This document shows, piece by piece, positions 47,429 through 60,290 of a stretch of 64,000 nt of DNA; position 1 is the first letter of the stretch, and each line of letters starts with the position of its first letter. The notes below the pieces were generated by a model. It was not told the DNA's origin, searched no databases, and saw only the letters and a list, made by a program, of their open reading frames with translations. A program made the translations under genes and the position numbers. This DNA is from Euonymus europaeus. Taxonomy: Eukaryota > Streptophyta > Magnoliopsida > Celastrales > Celastraceae. The stretch covers positions 5,399,001 through 5,463,000 of the forward strand of contig OY756957.1 in NCBI GenBank assembly GCA_963580455.1, given 5' to 3'.

Positions 47429-48490
47429 CTACAATTGTTTCGATGTGCTTCGTGCGATTGTTAGTGTAATTAATTTCTAAGTCAAGGAAATATTTCAAAA
47501 CACCAAGATCCTTCACTTTGAAACATGTTGCTATATACGATTTGCTTTGTTTTATCAGAGTAATATCATTACCCCCAATGGCTATATCATCCACACACAA
47601 TAATAAAAGAACTTTGGATGCACCTTTGGTGTATATGAACGAAGAATAATCATATTTTGATTGAACAAACCAAAATCTAATAAAGCTCTTTTACATTTTT
47701 TATTCCGTTGTCTTGAGGCTTGTTTAAGCCCATACAATGGTTTGTTCAATTTGCAACCACTGTTGCGTTGATTTTCATCATATCCTAGTGACATTTTCAT
47801 ATATACTTCTTCATTTAGGTCACCCTTTAGATATGCATTATGCACATCTAAATGATGCCCTAACCATTGATTTGCTGCTGCCAAGCAGAAAAACATTCTC
47901 ACTGTTATCATTTTGACAACTTAAGCAAATGTCTCTTGGTAGTTAAAATCATGGGTTTGATTGTAGCCTTGTACCTCTCCATTGTACCATTGAGGCTACT
48001 ATATTTGATTTTGTATACCCATTTTGAACCAATTACTTTCCGACCTTGGGGTAGAGAAACAATTGTCCATGTATTATTAGCATTGAGAGCAGCAAGCTCA
48101 TTGTTCATTGCCTCACACCATCTTGGAGATTCGCAGGCTTGATTATAATTTTTAGGCTCATGATGGCCAGTTATAGAAGCTGAGAAATGCTTAGATAAAC
48201 TAGACAGATTTACAGATCCACATTGATATTCATTCAAGTATGCAGGGGTTTTCTACTTCTCTTCAAAGTGGGTCCTATGCTAGGTTCTATAACCTAATCT
48301 ATGTTCTTTCTAAGATACTTATCTTTTAAGTTATCTGTTTGAACCATTTGATCTGCAAAGGCGTATTTATCCTCTAAGAAGGTTACATTTCTGTGTACAT
48401 GAATTATCTCAGTTTCTAAATCTAGAATCTTGTAACCTTTCACATCATAAGAATAGGCTAAAACAAATGAGCTTTGGCCTAGGAGAACGG
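47429..48490 (-). pseudogene. Ty1/copia polyprotein fragment (integrase end to reverse transcriptase)
   Basis: On the minus strand, from 48487 downward, the copia linker reads VKGYKILDLETEIIHVHRNV and then FLEDKYAF. The RVT_2 start follows (SPRWCEAMNNELAALNANNT, GRKVIGSKWVYKIKY), then the RT core (HHLDVHNAYLKGDLNEEVYM, NKPLYGLKQASRQ) and the VDDI box with the MKDLG-type KVKDLGVLKYFL. Three overlapping frames are needed, so it is not functional. The sequence stops abruptly where the LINE remnant begins (about 47428). No LTRs belonging to it could be identified. Confidence 0.88.
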
Positions 48491-49456
48491 ATTTGCTGAA
48501 CTCTAACGGGACTCGTGTATCGAATTTTCATGTTTTAACGTAAACAATAACTGTTAAACTCTAAAGAGAACGAATTTGCTAAACCATAAAGAGAACGGAT
48601 TTGCTAAATCCTAATGGACTGATAATTAATTAAAATTAAATAAATAATTAACATATTGATTAAGACAATAAAATAATTAATTAAAATAAAAAAATTAGAT
48701 ATACTATCCTGGATTCCTAAAATATGGACTACATATCATTTTTTATTTTGTATATTAGTTAAGGTTTATTAAAAAAATTGCATTATTTTTTCGTAAATTA
48801 TCCGGAAGGCTGGAATTCCGCCAGACACGAAGTTGAGGCCCAAGTAGGGCAATTGCTCTTTCAGTTTTGAAAGGTCTCCGATGATTTTAGATATTATTAT
48901 GGGCCGCAAGCATTCCGTGGTTTTACACCGACTAGTTGTAGTTGCGGAAGAACCACAACCACAAATGGGGATTACCCTAGCCTGCATTGCTGTAACAACA
49001 CCCTCTCTTCCTTTTCCTTCACATTATCTCCATGGATTCTCCACCAATCACTGAATCTCCTGTATCCTCCACACGTTTTCTTCCTCACTGTAGTACTAGT
49101 ACAGCCTCCTCTCTCTCTCCCTCTCTGGTCTCTTCCTCCTTGTCCATATATTTCCTGAATTTCTACTGTTCAGTCTCTTTTTCTTCTCTCTTCCTCCTTT
49201 TCTTCACCTGCACATGCTCATCAGCTCTTGTGTTCATACCAAATAGATTGTCGAACCCATTAGAGGAAAACCTGTCAAGAACCATTTGTTGAGTTGTTTT
49301 GTCACTGATAGTGGCTCTTTAACTTCTCAATTATTTCCATATGGGTGCGTCTTAAAGGTAGATAAAAGGTTTTAGGAAGATATTGAGAGACTTGGGTATC
49401 AGTTATAAGAGGGCGCAACACTTGAGAATTGGAAGAAGAAAAAAAAGGGATTGAAA
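48491..49456 (+). promoter_or_regulatory. Upstream region and leader of the B-box gene
   Basis: At 48484-48625 a degenerate motif GAGAACGGATTTGCTAAAC occurs three times. The interval to about 48780 is AT-rich. From about 49000 the sequence is pyrimidine-rich like a transcribed leader. An open frame of 86 codons from 49032 (MDSPPITESPVSSTRF) to 49292 precedes the main start. If it lies in the mRNA it is an upstream ORF; its sequence is not a family I recognise. Confidence 0.4.
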
Positions 49457-50426
49457 ATGAAGATTCAGTGTGATGTATGTGAGAAAGCTCCAGCCACAGT
49501 AATTTGTTGTGCAGATGAGGCAGCACTCTGCCAGAAATGTGATGTTGAAGTTCATGCTGCAAACAAGTTAGCAAGCAAGCACCAGAGGCTTCTCCTTCAA
49601 TGCCTCTCCAACAAGCTCCCTCGATGTGACATATGCCAAGTAATATTTCTTGATTTCTTACCTCTGGCCTGTTGGTGTATGTTATTTACTTATTCATCTA
49701 TGATATTGATCAATTCTGAGATCTAGTAATAGTTATTGATAGCTCCTGAGACTTTACATGGTTGGATCTTGGGAGTTTTCAAAAAATGTGATTAGATCTT
49801 AGAAGCCATAGTAAATGACAAAGATTAGTTTTGCAGGAGAAGACAGCTTTCATTTTCTGTGTTGAAGACAGAGCTCTCTTTTGTAAAGACTGTGATGAAT
49901 CCGTACATTCCGCTGGCAACCTTTCTGCTAATCACCAGCGGTTCCTGGCTACTGGTATTCAGGTGGCTCTGAGCTCTAACTGCGCCAAGAGTACTGAAAG
50001 GAACAGCTTAGACCCACAACCGAATCAGAGTTCGAAGCAAACATCAACAAGAAGAACTCCTGTGCAACCACAATCCAGCTTCACTTCTCCATGGGCTGTT
50101 GATGACTTCTTACAGTTCTCAGAATTTGAATCGTCTGACAAGGTAATAAATAATCTTTTCTTTATGTTAACTGAATCATTGTTGTAACTTTACTTAAATC
50201 TATTCTTCAGAAAGAGCAGCTTGAGTTTGGAGAGTTTGAATGGCTGGCAGACATGAATCTTTTTGGAGAGTCTGTTGCTCAGGAAGCCTTAGCTGCAGCT
50301 GAAGTTCCTCAGCTAATTCCAATGTCGCAATCAAACAATGGTGGCTCTTATAGACCTCCCAAGAAGGCTAGGATTGAGATCCCAGAAGACGACGATGAGT
50401 TCTTTACTGTACCCGATCTGGGCTAG
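49457..50426 (+). CDS. BBX24: Double B-box zinc-finger protein, BBX24/BBX25 (STO/STH) type
   Basis: Three exons (49457-49639, 49837-50142, 50211-50426) join in frame to 234 aa. B-box 1 starts MKIQCDVCEKAPATVICCAD (C5, C8), with KHQRLLLQ. B-box 2 spans the first splice (RCDICQ|EKTAFIFCVEDRALFC) and ends SANHQRFLATGI. A linker is followed by WAVDDFLQFSEFESSDK and the acidic FGEFEWLADMNLFGE. A basic KKARIE patch precedes the C-terminal FTVPDLG. The VP motif matches the COP1-binding end of STO/STH. Family role: nuclear cofactors in light signalling that bind HY5 and are degraded through COP1. The start is the ATG at 49457; the two upstream codons of the open frame lack an ATG. BBX25 is equally possible. 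Confidence 0.92.
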
Positions 50427-51689
50427 CTAGACTCAGACTTGGAGACTATATATTAATCAATCAATAGGTTGCTATTGAAATACAGATTATTGTAAGTATA
50501 CGTATTTACATATGTTTATTATATGTATATTCGTAGACATACATGGTCTTAAGCCTTTTGTGAGTTTCATTTCCCAACTCAGTAGATTTTTCTGTATTTT
50601 ATGCCTTTTGAATTCTGGTTCTGTCATCTATTGTGTACTTTTGTTCTGAGTTTTGAGAGAGAGATCAATCCATTCTCTGGGTGTATGTAGTGTTCGCATC
50701 TTCATACATTGATGCTGAACAGTAACAGGTCATCCAGTTTATGACTTAAATTTTTTATAGCAAGTAATCCAACTTCTTGCATTCACAACTAGTAGTACAA
50801 AGATTTTTTTATCAGGGGAATTGAGGATGAGGAATTTTTGAACTACTCATTGGAATGGTCGTTCTATATGATTATCGCTCAATTGCCTGCTCATTTGCCA
50901 AGTTTGTGTGCCAAAAGCAAAACCCAGCGATCTCAAGTGCACAAAATCCCCTCCGAAACAAAAATGGCCAAACCATTGCTTCCTATAATCTCCTATTCAA
51001 ATTCTGTAGTCCTAAGAATCATATGGTCTCTTTGCATCACTTGTTCATTCTAGAACGCTGGAGTTCGAAACTCAAGTTCTTCTTAATCAAAAGATCAATT
51101 GATCCAACTTCAATTCAATCATACTCGTTTGCTGGGATTTCTGATTTCTCCGTTGATCCATGAGCGAGTTTGGGATGCCAGTTTCTGGGATCTTATGCAC
51201 AATCACTCCGCACTATTTGATTTCATAAATAGTTGTATACTATCATAGTTTAGGAACATGTCGTTGCAATTTATCGTAATTAGACATGTTGAATATCTCT
51301 GATCAATAATATGTATGGAAAAACCTTTGCCAAATGAATTGAAGGAGAACATGTCCAAAGTAAATCCTACACAACACACATCATAGGCTCGTTGTGGTGC
51401 TTCGTAACATACTCGAGCTCTATCAACATCTTAAAAAGTTGTTACATATGTCTCTCAACACAGTAATTAAAATAGTACATAAGTTAATGATAAATTCATT
51501 AATACAATCCACGATAAATTATAATTATTTTAAAAGAAAAACAAATAAAATGTGCTTTAAAGCCAAAAATTTATCATTTAACAGCCCCACTTGTTGAATA
51601 TGACATTGTCGGAGAGGGCATGGTCGAGAGATAGCATTGTCAGTGACGGAAATAGTGACGATTTAAGTGTAGTTTTTTTCCTCGTGTTG
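50427..51689. other. 3' UTR of the B-box gene and AT-rich spacer
   Basis: The first 250 or so bases are probably 3' UTR. Beyond that I see no supportable gene; the frames near 50.85-51.16 kb overlap each other and have no motif. Confidence 0.5.
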
Positions 51690-52305
51690 TTGCCATGGTT
51701 TTTGAAAATGGACTAGTTCAATCGGTCAACTGATGTCAATTTAATTTGAAAAACATGTTTTTGGTAAGTTTCGAACACATGACATCTCTTTTTAAAATAA
51801 GAACTCTCACCACTGAGTCATGGCATATTTCATGTTTCAAAGAGAATGTTTATTAATTATATTACATTATTTCAAAAATGTCCATACACGTCATAATAAA
51901 AATATTAAAAATATTTTTCCACATTTAATTATTTTATACATCATAATAAAGATGTATTTAATAATTTTTTTAAATGTACGTATTGTATTTTCTCCTACAT
52001 GTTTCTTTGTATTTTTCACTACTAATTGTTTATTTATTTTACCATTTTATATATTACATTTTTTATTATGTGAATACTAAAAAGCTTATGAATAATTGTA
52101 AAATTTTCAATAGAGATATATTATTGATTTTTTTAATATATTATGAGTATTATAAAATATGAAATATTTTAAATTATTACATATATTAAATAAATATGTA
52201 TATAATAATGTATTACATTGAACCCAATTGAACTAATGAACTATGAACCAAGAAATTTTTCGGTTTAATAACCCATTCGATTTTCAAAACCTTGATTGTT
52301 GCGCG
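51690..52305. mobile_element. Imperfect inverted-repeat element carrying a SINE-like fragment
   Basis: The left end GTTGCCATGGTTTTTGAAAA, followed by TGGACTAGTTCAATCGG, is matched on the other strand by the right end GCAACAATCAAGGTTTTGAA with ATGGGTTATTAAACCG. This is an imperfect terminal repeat of about 45 bp. The interior is very AT-rich. At about 51755-51830, read on the minus strand, TGACTCAGTGGTGAGAG and GTGTTCGAAAC resemble boxes A and B of a tRNA-derived SINE. The element is non-coding and old. Confidence 0.45.
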
Positions 52306-52900
52306 ATTGATAGATTAAATGATGAAATGTGAATATCTTATACCTTCTATGAGCCAAAACGTCATAAATAAAAGGAGGATGAACAACACTCCAAACCCTC
52401 TTACCAAACATAGAAACAATTGCACGTATTAGAGCATGTGTCACCTGATTCTCTGATTGTTTGAAAAAAGTAAAAGAACAATAAACAAAATCTTTGGTTA
52501 GAATTTTATAATCATCAATAATCACACCCAAATAGAAAGAATCATATGTGAACCTTGAAGAGCATAATAAACCACCTGAGCATCCATTCCCACTGCCACC
52601 TTATCATAACCTCAGCCCTTCAACCAAATAAGAGCCTCTCTAACACTCAAAAGCCTCGGCAACATAATGATCCAATATACTAGATAGAGTACCATTCTTG
52701 GCATCCACCAAAGCTCCTTGAGAATCCCACAAAACACATCCGAAAACCATTCAATGTTTAATGAACTGAAGATGGCAGCGTCAATATTTTACTTCAGCAG
52801 CACCTCGGTTGGCCTCGTCCATCGCATCCAATTCACTCCATTGCCAGAACCCATATTCATACTTGGAGAGGATTGGACCACTCCGCCACTTGCATTGTCG
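52265..52900 (-). pseudogene. RNase H remnant of a LINE-type element
   Basis: On the minus strand the degraded sequence contains VREALIWLKGCGYDKVAVGM and then DYKILTKDFVYCSFTFFKQS with ENQVTHALIRA. This is the pattern of the plant-type RNase H domain at the end of LINE ORF2 or related retroelement genes (catalytic-site Asp in the MDAQ block, then the VKRSxNxVAHxLAR-type tail). Frame breaks occur upstream. It lies directly before the NFS1 promoter. Confidence 0.65.
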
Positions 52901-53003
52901 TCTGCTTTAATTTAATACAGTTAAATTCGAATGTAATTGAAAAATAATATAATGCAAATAAAATTACTCAAAAAAGAAAGAAAAAAAGCCCAAGAAAGCC
53001 TTT

Positions 53004-53032
53004 TGGCCCACTAGGCCCTAAACCTTCCACGT
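53004..53032 (+). promoter_or_regulatory. NFS1: GGCCCA site II element and G-box upstream of NFS1
   Basis: GGCCCA at 53004-53009 and a perfect G-box core CACGTG at 53027-53032 lie about 120-150 bases before the NFS1 start codon. GGCCCA-type sites are frequent in promoters of plant mitochondrial-protein genes; G-boxes bind bZIP/bHLH factors. Function is inferred from position only. Confidence 0.5.
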
Positions 53033-53152
53033 GTTTCGCTAAGTGCTTCCCACCTCCCCCAAATTGATAAATCATAAACCCTCACCGTGTTTCTGAACAA
53101 AGTCCAAACACCGTCGGTCGTACCTTCTCTCTCACAATCAACGGGTGTAGTC

Positions 53153-54529
53153 ATGGGATCCAAGTTTCTTGCTGCGGCTTTCCACCGCTCTCTCCGCCAT
53201 ACCACCACTACCACCCGCTGCCTCCGTCCTCTCTCTACTGCTGCAGCAGCAGCCGCAACGGCGGAGCATCAAGAGGAGCCTACCAGGGCCGCCATCGTAA
53301 TGAAAGGAGTGCAAATCTCCGGGCGGCCACTCTACCTCGACATGCAGGCCACTTCGCCTGTGGACCCGCGTGTTCTTGACGCCATGCTTCCGTACTCGGT
53401 CTCCCGCTATGGCAATCCACACTCCCGGACTCACCTCTTCGGATGGGAGTCAGAGACTGCCGTCGAGACAGCCCGCTCGCAGGTCGCCGCCTTAATTGGC
53501 GCCTCTCCTAAGGAAATCATCTTCACCTCCGGCGCTACTGAATCCAATAACATCTCCATCAAAGGAGTTATGCACTTCTACAAGGACAAGAAGCGCCACG
53601 TCATCACTACTCAGACGGAGCACAAATGCGTCCTTGATTCCTGCCGCCATCTCCAGCAGGAGGGCTTCCAGATCACCTACCTTCCTGTTGGCAGCGATGG
53701 CCTTGTTGACTTGCAGAAACTACGGGAAGCAATCAGGCCTGACACCGGTCTGGTTTCCGTGATGGCAGTGAATAACGAGATTGGCGTGATTCAACCGCTC
53801 GAAGAAATCGGGAAAATCTGCAAGGAATTCAAAATTCCCTTCCACACTGATGCTGCTCAAGCTTTGGGGAAAATCCCAGTTGATGTTGACAAGTGGAATG
53901 TTAGCTTGATGTCCTTGAGCGGCCACAAGATATACGGTCCTAAAGGCGTTGGTGCCCTATATATAAGGCGGCGACCTCGTGTTCGGGTGGAGCCTCAAAT
54001 GAACGGAGGAGGACAAGAGAGAGGGTTAAGGAGTGGCACTGTGCCTACCCCGCTGGTTGTTGGGTTTGGTGCTGCCTGCGAGCTTGCAGCTAAGGAGATG
54101 GAGTATGATGACAAAAGGATCGGGGCCTTGCAGGAGAGGCTGCTGAATGGAATGAGGGCTAAGCTCGATGGAGTTATTGTGAATGGGAGCACTGAGAGTC
54201 GATATGCAGGGAATGTGAACCTATCATTTGCATATGTGGAAGGAGAGAGCCTGTTAATGGGGCTGAAGGAAGTGGCTGTGTCTAGTGGGAGTGCATGTAC
54301 TAGTGCGAGTTTGGAGCCCTCATATGTGTTGAGGGCTCTTGGAGTGGATGAGGATATGGCCCATACCTCCATTAGGTTCGGCATTGGGAGGTTTACCACG
54401 GAGGAGGAGATTGATAGGGCAGTTGAGCTCACTGTGAAGCAAGTGGAGAAGTTGAGAGAGATGAGCCCACTCTATGAAATGGTAAATGAAGGGATTGATA
54501 TCAAGAAGATACAATGGACGCAGCACTGA
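53153..54529 (+). CDS. NFS1: Mitochondrial cysteine desulfurase NFS1
   Basis: Intronless, 458 aa. Residues 1 to about 40 form an Arg/Ser/Ala-rich mitochondrial presequence ([19 protein letters not shown]). The mature class V aminotransferase fold follows: [50 protein letters not shown] and [11 protein letters not shown]. The PLP Schiff-base Lys is K259 in [10 protein letters not shown], and the catalytic persulfide Cys is C382 in [24 protein letters not shown] closes the domain. The enzyme converts cysteine to alanine and passes sulfur to the ISCU scaffold for Fe-S cluster assembly, with ISD11 and frataxin as partners. All key residues are present. Upstream codons in the same frame lack an ATG, so the ATG at 53153 is the start. 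The coding region is much more GC-rich than its neighbours, especially the 5' half. Confidence 0.97.
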   Translation: MGSKFLAAAFHRSLRHTTTTTRCLRPLSTAAAAAATAEHQEEPTRAAIVMKGVQISGRPLYLDMQATSPVDPRVLDAMLPYSVSRYGNPHSRTHLFGWESETAVETARSQVAALIGASPKEIIFTSGATESNNISIKGVMHFYKDKKRHVITTQTEHKCVLDSCRHLQQEGFQITYLPVGSDGLVDLQKLREAIRPDTGLVSVMAVNNEIGVIQPLEEIGKICKEFKIPFHTDAAQALGKIPVDVDKWNVSLMSLSGHKIYGPKGVGALYIRRRPRVRVEPQMNGGGQERGLRSGTVPTPLVVGFGAACELAAKEMEYDDKRIGALQERLLNGMRAKLDGVIVNGSTESRYAGNVNLSFAYVEGESLLMGLKEVAVSSGSACTSASLEPSYVLRALGVDEDMAHTSIRFGIGRFTTEEEIDRAVELTVKQVEKLREMSPLYEMVNEGIDIKKIQWTQH

Positions 54530-57500
54530 TTGATTGAAAGTTTGAAGCTAAGCATTTGCACAAGAGAGGCAGCCACCGTTGCATTCCATGTCAAATGAGG
54601 GTGAATCTTGTGACCACCATATAGTGATGTCAATGGAGCATCATCCAGGTTTCTTTCTTGTACGTCCTCAGTGTTTGGATGGTGTTAGTGTGTAATCTAT
54701 ATTTGGTCTATCTTGTCTAGATAGAGTGAACTATATTTTGAGAATAGGAAGAATAAGAGTGATTTCATGTATGTTTAAAAAACACTTTGCATTAGTAAAT
54801 TATTATGTTGTTGGCTTGTGGCCTGCTACCACTTTTTGGTTATTTACTTGATGATATGCATCCAGAATGATGACAGACGAATTTGCCTTCAATTTAAAAT
54901 TTTTACAGGAGCTTAGCTGGTGTCAATGAACTCTTTCTGCTAACAAGGAAGTGTGTGTGCAATCTTTTGATTAATTCTGAATTACTCGATTGGTGAGATA
55001 GAAAACATTACTCAGATTATCATGGTTTCAGCATCATAACTAAAACAATATGAGGATTTTGCATGCTTGTTAATGCTCAGTTTGTTTTGCTGAAAATGAC
55101 CATTTGGCTAGTTTTGTTAACATGCTTTTGGGAAACTAATAAAAGTCAAGGAAAATAAAAGAAAAAATCGAACATAAATGGGGGAGGACAACATCCGCTG
55201 CTAACTCTAGACCAGAGATGAACCCCCATTCAGCAACCTTCACAGTCAATCCTTCGCATCATTTCCATGAATTAAAGGTACTTTTTAATCATTTCTTTCT
55301 GTCATTGACATAATCTGGAATATTTTTGAGAAGATTTTGATTCAATTTATCTGGTTGGTGCTTTAATAATTTTGCATCTCGGTTCTCATAGGATTTGATG
55401 CTTCTGTGGTTTGAAATTCCTGGTTGTGTATTTGGGATTGGGTAAGGCGTGAAGATATCGTAGAGCTAAGGATAATTGTTATTATTTTATCTTCTAGTAC
55501 ATACTCGGATCAGGCTTTGAAGGTACTAATTATGAAAGAGGCAGCACATCCTCTTCCTTTATAAGTCCAAACTCTATCTTCTTGGACTATTTGCCAACAA
55601 TGGTAGCAAAATAATAAACTATAATAACTCTAATGTAATTTCACTCTTGAAACTCCCTTTCTTTGTTATTATACTAGATTCTTACATAATTTAAGTGCAT
55701 TTGATATTACATTCATGCATGATTTATGTGGTTTCTTATCTTGGGAAAAAGCACTGGGAATTTAGCAGAGTATTTTTAAAATTCCTAATCAACACTTGGA
55801 TATCTCTGCTGTTGTCAATTGGGAAATTCTTGGATTGGGCATCTCAATCGCCACCATCCAATATGTGTTTGCCTTTTGAAACAAATTTATGTCTCATCGG
55901 CTTCTCAAAAAGAATTTAGTTCACTTATAGTTGTTTACCTATAAAATGTAATATCATAGGAAACTGAGTTTGTGACTCGGAAATTAATAGAAGAGGACCA
56001 TGATAGGATCATATGGTTTTGGGCAACTGACTCTGTCCATAACTGAAATGAATTCTTTTTTCTGCTCTGGCTTATTATTTAAGCTAATACCTATTACTAT
56101 TAGGAATTATCCTTTCTGTTGCCAGTAGCTAGCCATTGTTCATATTAGTTTGTGCTATTGTTTATGGGATTTGATGAACAAGATCATTGTGTGCTCAATA
56201 TTTCCTTGAGTACAGGTGTACAACCATGTTCTATAGTAAAATTCGTATCATACTTGCCACATGTTTACGGAAATTTTCATAGTAGCTCAGTATGTGGACA
56301 TTTGTTTTTTTTTTCTCAATTTGGGTTCAAGGCCATGCCTAAGAAGTTGAGCTCGAGCTGTTCAGAAAGGTTTTCCTAATTCTCTTCAGATTCACTAAAT
56401 GATGATAGCTAATGTTCTACCTGCCATCGAAGTGAGCATGTTTAAGTTGCTTCCATAATGTACTGTCTTTTTTATTTGAGATCAGAACAACAATTTGTGA
56501 GAGTGTCTTTCTAAGTAATGGATCGATTGACTGCAATAGTCATGGTTTTTTGAATGCAAAAGAATTTTTGTACAAAGGGGCGCTAAGTGCTGCCCAAAGA
56601 AGTTGAGTATATAGAGCAACAAACAGATGAAACAAAGAAGAAAAAATTTGGTTACATCAGGACTAAGTTTTTCAAAGAGATTGCTGCTCTGTTTTGACTG
56701 CCAGAGTTTGGTCATGGAATACCAGCTATCCATGAACTTGTCTAATTCACTATTTAGTAAATATAGATTGAAGTACTATAGAAATCTTCTGCATATTTCC
56801 ACTTGGAATAGTGCTATCTGATTAAACTACTTTCTCTGATGCCCTAAAGGGGGGATCACGTCTGTCAGCAACTTATAAATAATATACTTTGTGTGTGCAT
56901 TTTTGTGTCTCTGTCTTGAAAATTTGAGAAATATGTTGAATAGTTTATTATCTTTAGACTGTTTGCTAGTGATTGTCATTTTAGACTGTTGTGGGTTCTA
57001 TTCTGTTTTGCTTCTTTTGTGCACGTTTAAGAATGCGTTTGATTGCTGTGTTGTGATGTTTGGGGAAGATTTTCCACTCTTCTATTCCCTCTCTTTTTCT
57101 CTGTATCTGGTGCCTAATAAGTTACTTACAGGTGTGGGGGTCTGCAGTCTGCACTGAGGGGTCCCACAGCAGACTCCAAAGTGAGGGTTAAAGCGTTTTT
57201 AATCATCATTTTTAAAGAAAAAAACTCAATTCTGAAAACAAAAAACTTTTGCTTCCTAATTTAAATAACATTCCAGAGGCAATTAGCATTGAAAAATCTT
57301 AGGATTCGGTTAGTGTGTGTTTGTCTGTATTGGGCTGTTTATTGTGCCGGTCATGTTCAATAAATTGGTGGCTGTAAAATCCCTTATCTCACTAAATGCT
57401 TAAGGAGAAAAGCTAAAGACTTATCCCATAGCGTGGTCCTATAGATAATTGAGAATACTTTTCTACAAATGACATTGTAAGGTATCCATTCAAAAAAGAC

Positions 57501-59552
57501 ATTCGAATGTATCACTTTTTCTTTCTCAATACTGAATATTCCTTTTTTTCTTATAATGTGATATCTTAATTTCTATTTTCCTCATTGGTGTTTGTCTTTA
57601 TCATATAACATTTACATACACGTAGGTATATGAACTTTAGATAAGTTTTGCAGATGTATGTCGCAGTCGCACCTATTGATTTAGACAACAAGTGAGGTGG
57701 ATATGGAGAATGAAATCTTATTTTTGGCAAACACTAGAAAAGCAAGTATTTTCATGAACTCGTAGTTTTCTGTGAAATAATCAGAGCATAAAAATAGTTG
57801 TACACTTGTAGTTGGCATCAACCAACTCTTTTCCAAAAACCTTTTTCTTTTCTTTTCTTCTGTGTAAATGATCTTTGTAGTGATTCCAAATACAGGGATT
57901 TGCTAGATAAAGACTTGGGATGAATACGGTGTACAAACTGAGATAATTTATGAATTGGATTGATTTCGTCATCAGAGTAATTCTTGAGATTGCTAATCCA
58001 CTCCTGAGAGCATGAAGATAATACTATCAACATCATAACGAGGACATTATCCAGATGATGGTATCAACAGCATAGGTAAACCAATACGATTCCTTTAATG
58101 CCTACCAGAGAGCTTGCGTACTCGTTTAAATTTCACTTATTTCATTTAATTAGCAACTAAAATTCTTTTTTTTTATTCCTGCATACTCTTGGGATACATT
58201 GACTTCCACCTTATCTATATCCTTGTCAATTACTTTTAGCTTATTTATTATGAGATTTGGAAGGATGTACACTTTCTTTTTCTTGGATCAACTCAAGTCA
58301 CTTTGTATTTTGGCCATCTTTGAAGGAAAAAAATCATTTATTAACATAGTCATTTCATAATATAGCTTGATCTCAATATGTAAATTGACTCAAGATTTCA
58401 TTGCTAACACCAATTTCCTTTTCTGGTTTTTTTCTTATTTACGTTTAGAGTTACCAGAAGTTGTCACTAGTGCTCATGTTAAGGGGCATTAGAGTGCAGT
58501 TTCTTCGTGACTTCTTGTAATACCGGGGAAGGGCTATGCAGTCCTGACCTTAACAAGATATATCTTATGGGAAGGGCTTTTAAAAAAAGAGAGTGCATAT
58601 GCCTTTTTTATGCCCATCAAAATTAGTGGCTGCTAGATTTATATCCACGGGCGTGAAGACCATAATGAATATAGTGGAACTGATAACAGTTCAATCAAGA
58701 GATATTGGGTTATGTTGTTTTGATAGATAAGGAGAATCAAAAAGCTGGTGAAGTATTTTGAAACTATCTTTGTTGTTCACACACCAAGAGTTCAACTTCA
58801 ATGTGCTAGAACCAAAAATGCGGTGTGCATCCATCAGCATCTTTCTTCTACCAGCCCAGAAACTAAAAAATCTGGCATTTGGTGGCCTCTCTTTGTTCTT
58901 CAACTTGCTGTAGCAAAGTATTGACACTATTCACAACACAGGTACAAAAGGAAAATCACATAACTATGCTTCATTTTATTTTTGCGCATTTATCTTCGAA
59001 CTTAAGATGCATAGGCATGAGTATTGTTTGCTAAGTTGTGAGTGCGGTTGTGAACCCACATTTTGTTTGGTAATTTATTGACGTCTTCAGATAACCAACA
59101 CTCAGAAGTGAAAGTGTATGCCAATTTTTCACTTACTAAATGCCATTTAAAACTTCAGATTGTCAGGTGCGTATGCGTGTCCAATTGACAGCCTTATACT
59201 GAGAATGAAATTTGGATCAAGTAGATTTTGCTTGCTAGGTAATATTATCTGAGGATGGATGCAATGAGTGAAACCAACAACCGGAAATCGAATGAAGGGA
59301 AAGATGTAGATGGGTTTGAGAGAAGCTTAAGCAAATAAGCTGATGTGGTTCTCTAACGCATCCTCTCTTTCCTTGCAGCAAAAGACTTTGTAGGAGCAAA
59401 CATTCTGTCAAAAAAAGAAGGAAATATCTCTGGACTTCCATACCAAATTCTTTATTTTGATATCTGTAAAGCCAAAGACACCATATTCATAGATTTTTTG
59501 GATACAATGTTTCCTCTCCATGCCTCTGATATTGATGAATTATCTATCACAT
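54530..59552. other. Long spacer downstream of NFS1 with no supportable gene
   Basis: About 250 bases after the stop are likely NFS1 3' UTR. Beyond that, no open frame on either strand carries a motif I recognise. Frames such as those near 55.7, 56.2, 56.9, 57.8 and 58.7 kb are short, AT-biased and unsupported by splice signals. I see no clear repeat boundaries either. The interval could hold decayed transposons or non-coding transcription units that cannot be judged by eye. Confidence 0.45.
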
Positions 59553-60290
59553 GTTGTGGATAGGGCTGCACACCGGGTCGGGTTCCGGGTTATCGGACCG
59601 GGTTTGACGCGACCCGGTCACTTTTAAAATGTTTCAAACCCGGTCCGATAGCCCGGTTTTAATGTACCGGGTAACCCGGTTACGGTATGAATTTTTGGAC
59701 CTGAATTTTAGGCCCATCACAGCTGTAATTAGTTTAAATGTTTAATTATTACTCCTCTCCTAGCGTCCTACTGTCAAACAAGGTACATCAAGTTAGCCAG
59801 ATGAGTGCATCAGGCTCTCATATCCCATATAAGTCGAGCCAAGAGAAAAGAATAACGATAGAGTATTTGAATATACTTGAGGGGAGCGAAATACACGTGC
59901 CTTGATCCCGCAGTTAGTCATTTCATTGTAACAAGTTCAAACTAAACACTAATGTATACCGATTGAACATTTCATATCTGCACTAGCTCTTCAAAAGGTT
60001 TCAAAGCAGAAGTTGGAAGGTCCAAGAACATATTTCTTCTTTTCATCCCTTTCCCATGGAACAGGAACAGAATATGGTACAAGCAATCCCATAAAAATTA
60101 AACCTACCCATAAATATGGTACAAGCAATCCCATTTGGGAATTTTCATTTAAAAAAAGTCGTAAGGTAGAAACTGTAACACTTGCTTAACATTCACAGAA
60201 ACTCCCCATGAAACCAGTCCCGAAGAATTAATGAAAATGTATAAATACCTCATGTTCGGGGAGCCTCACTTATGCATTCACTTGAATGAA

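Noticed and set aside
47429..48490. Endogenous pararetrovirus as an alternative for the RT fragment
   Set aside because: The motif order and the KPLYGLKQ and VDDI-type boxes are those of Ty1/copia, and no virus-type movement or coat regions are visible.
53087..53152. Upstream extension of the NFS1 frame
   Set aside because: The extension has no ATG; the presequence reads naturally from the ATG at 53153.
56482..58927. Several short open frames on both strands in the spacer after NFS1
   Set aside because: Short, Leu/Phe/Ser-biased, no start context, no motif and no convincing splice signals.
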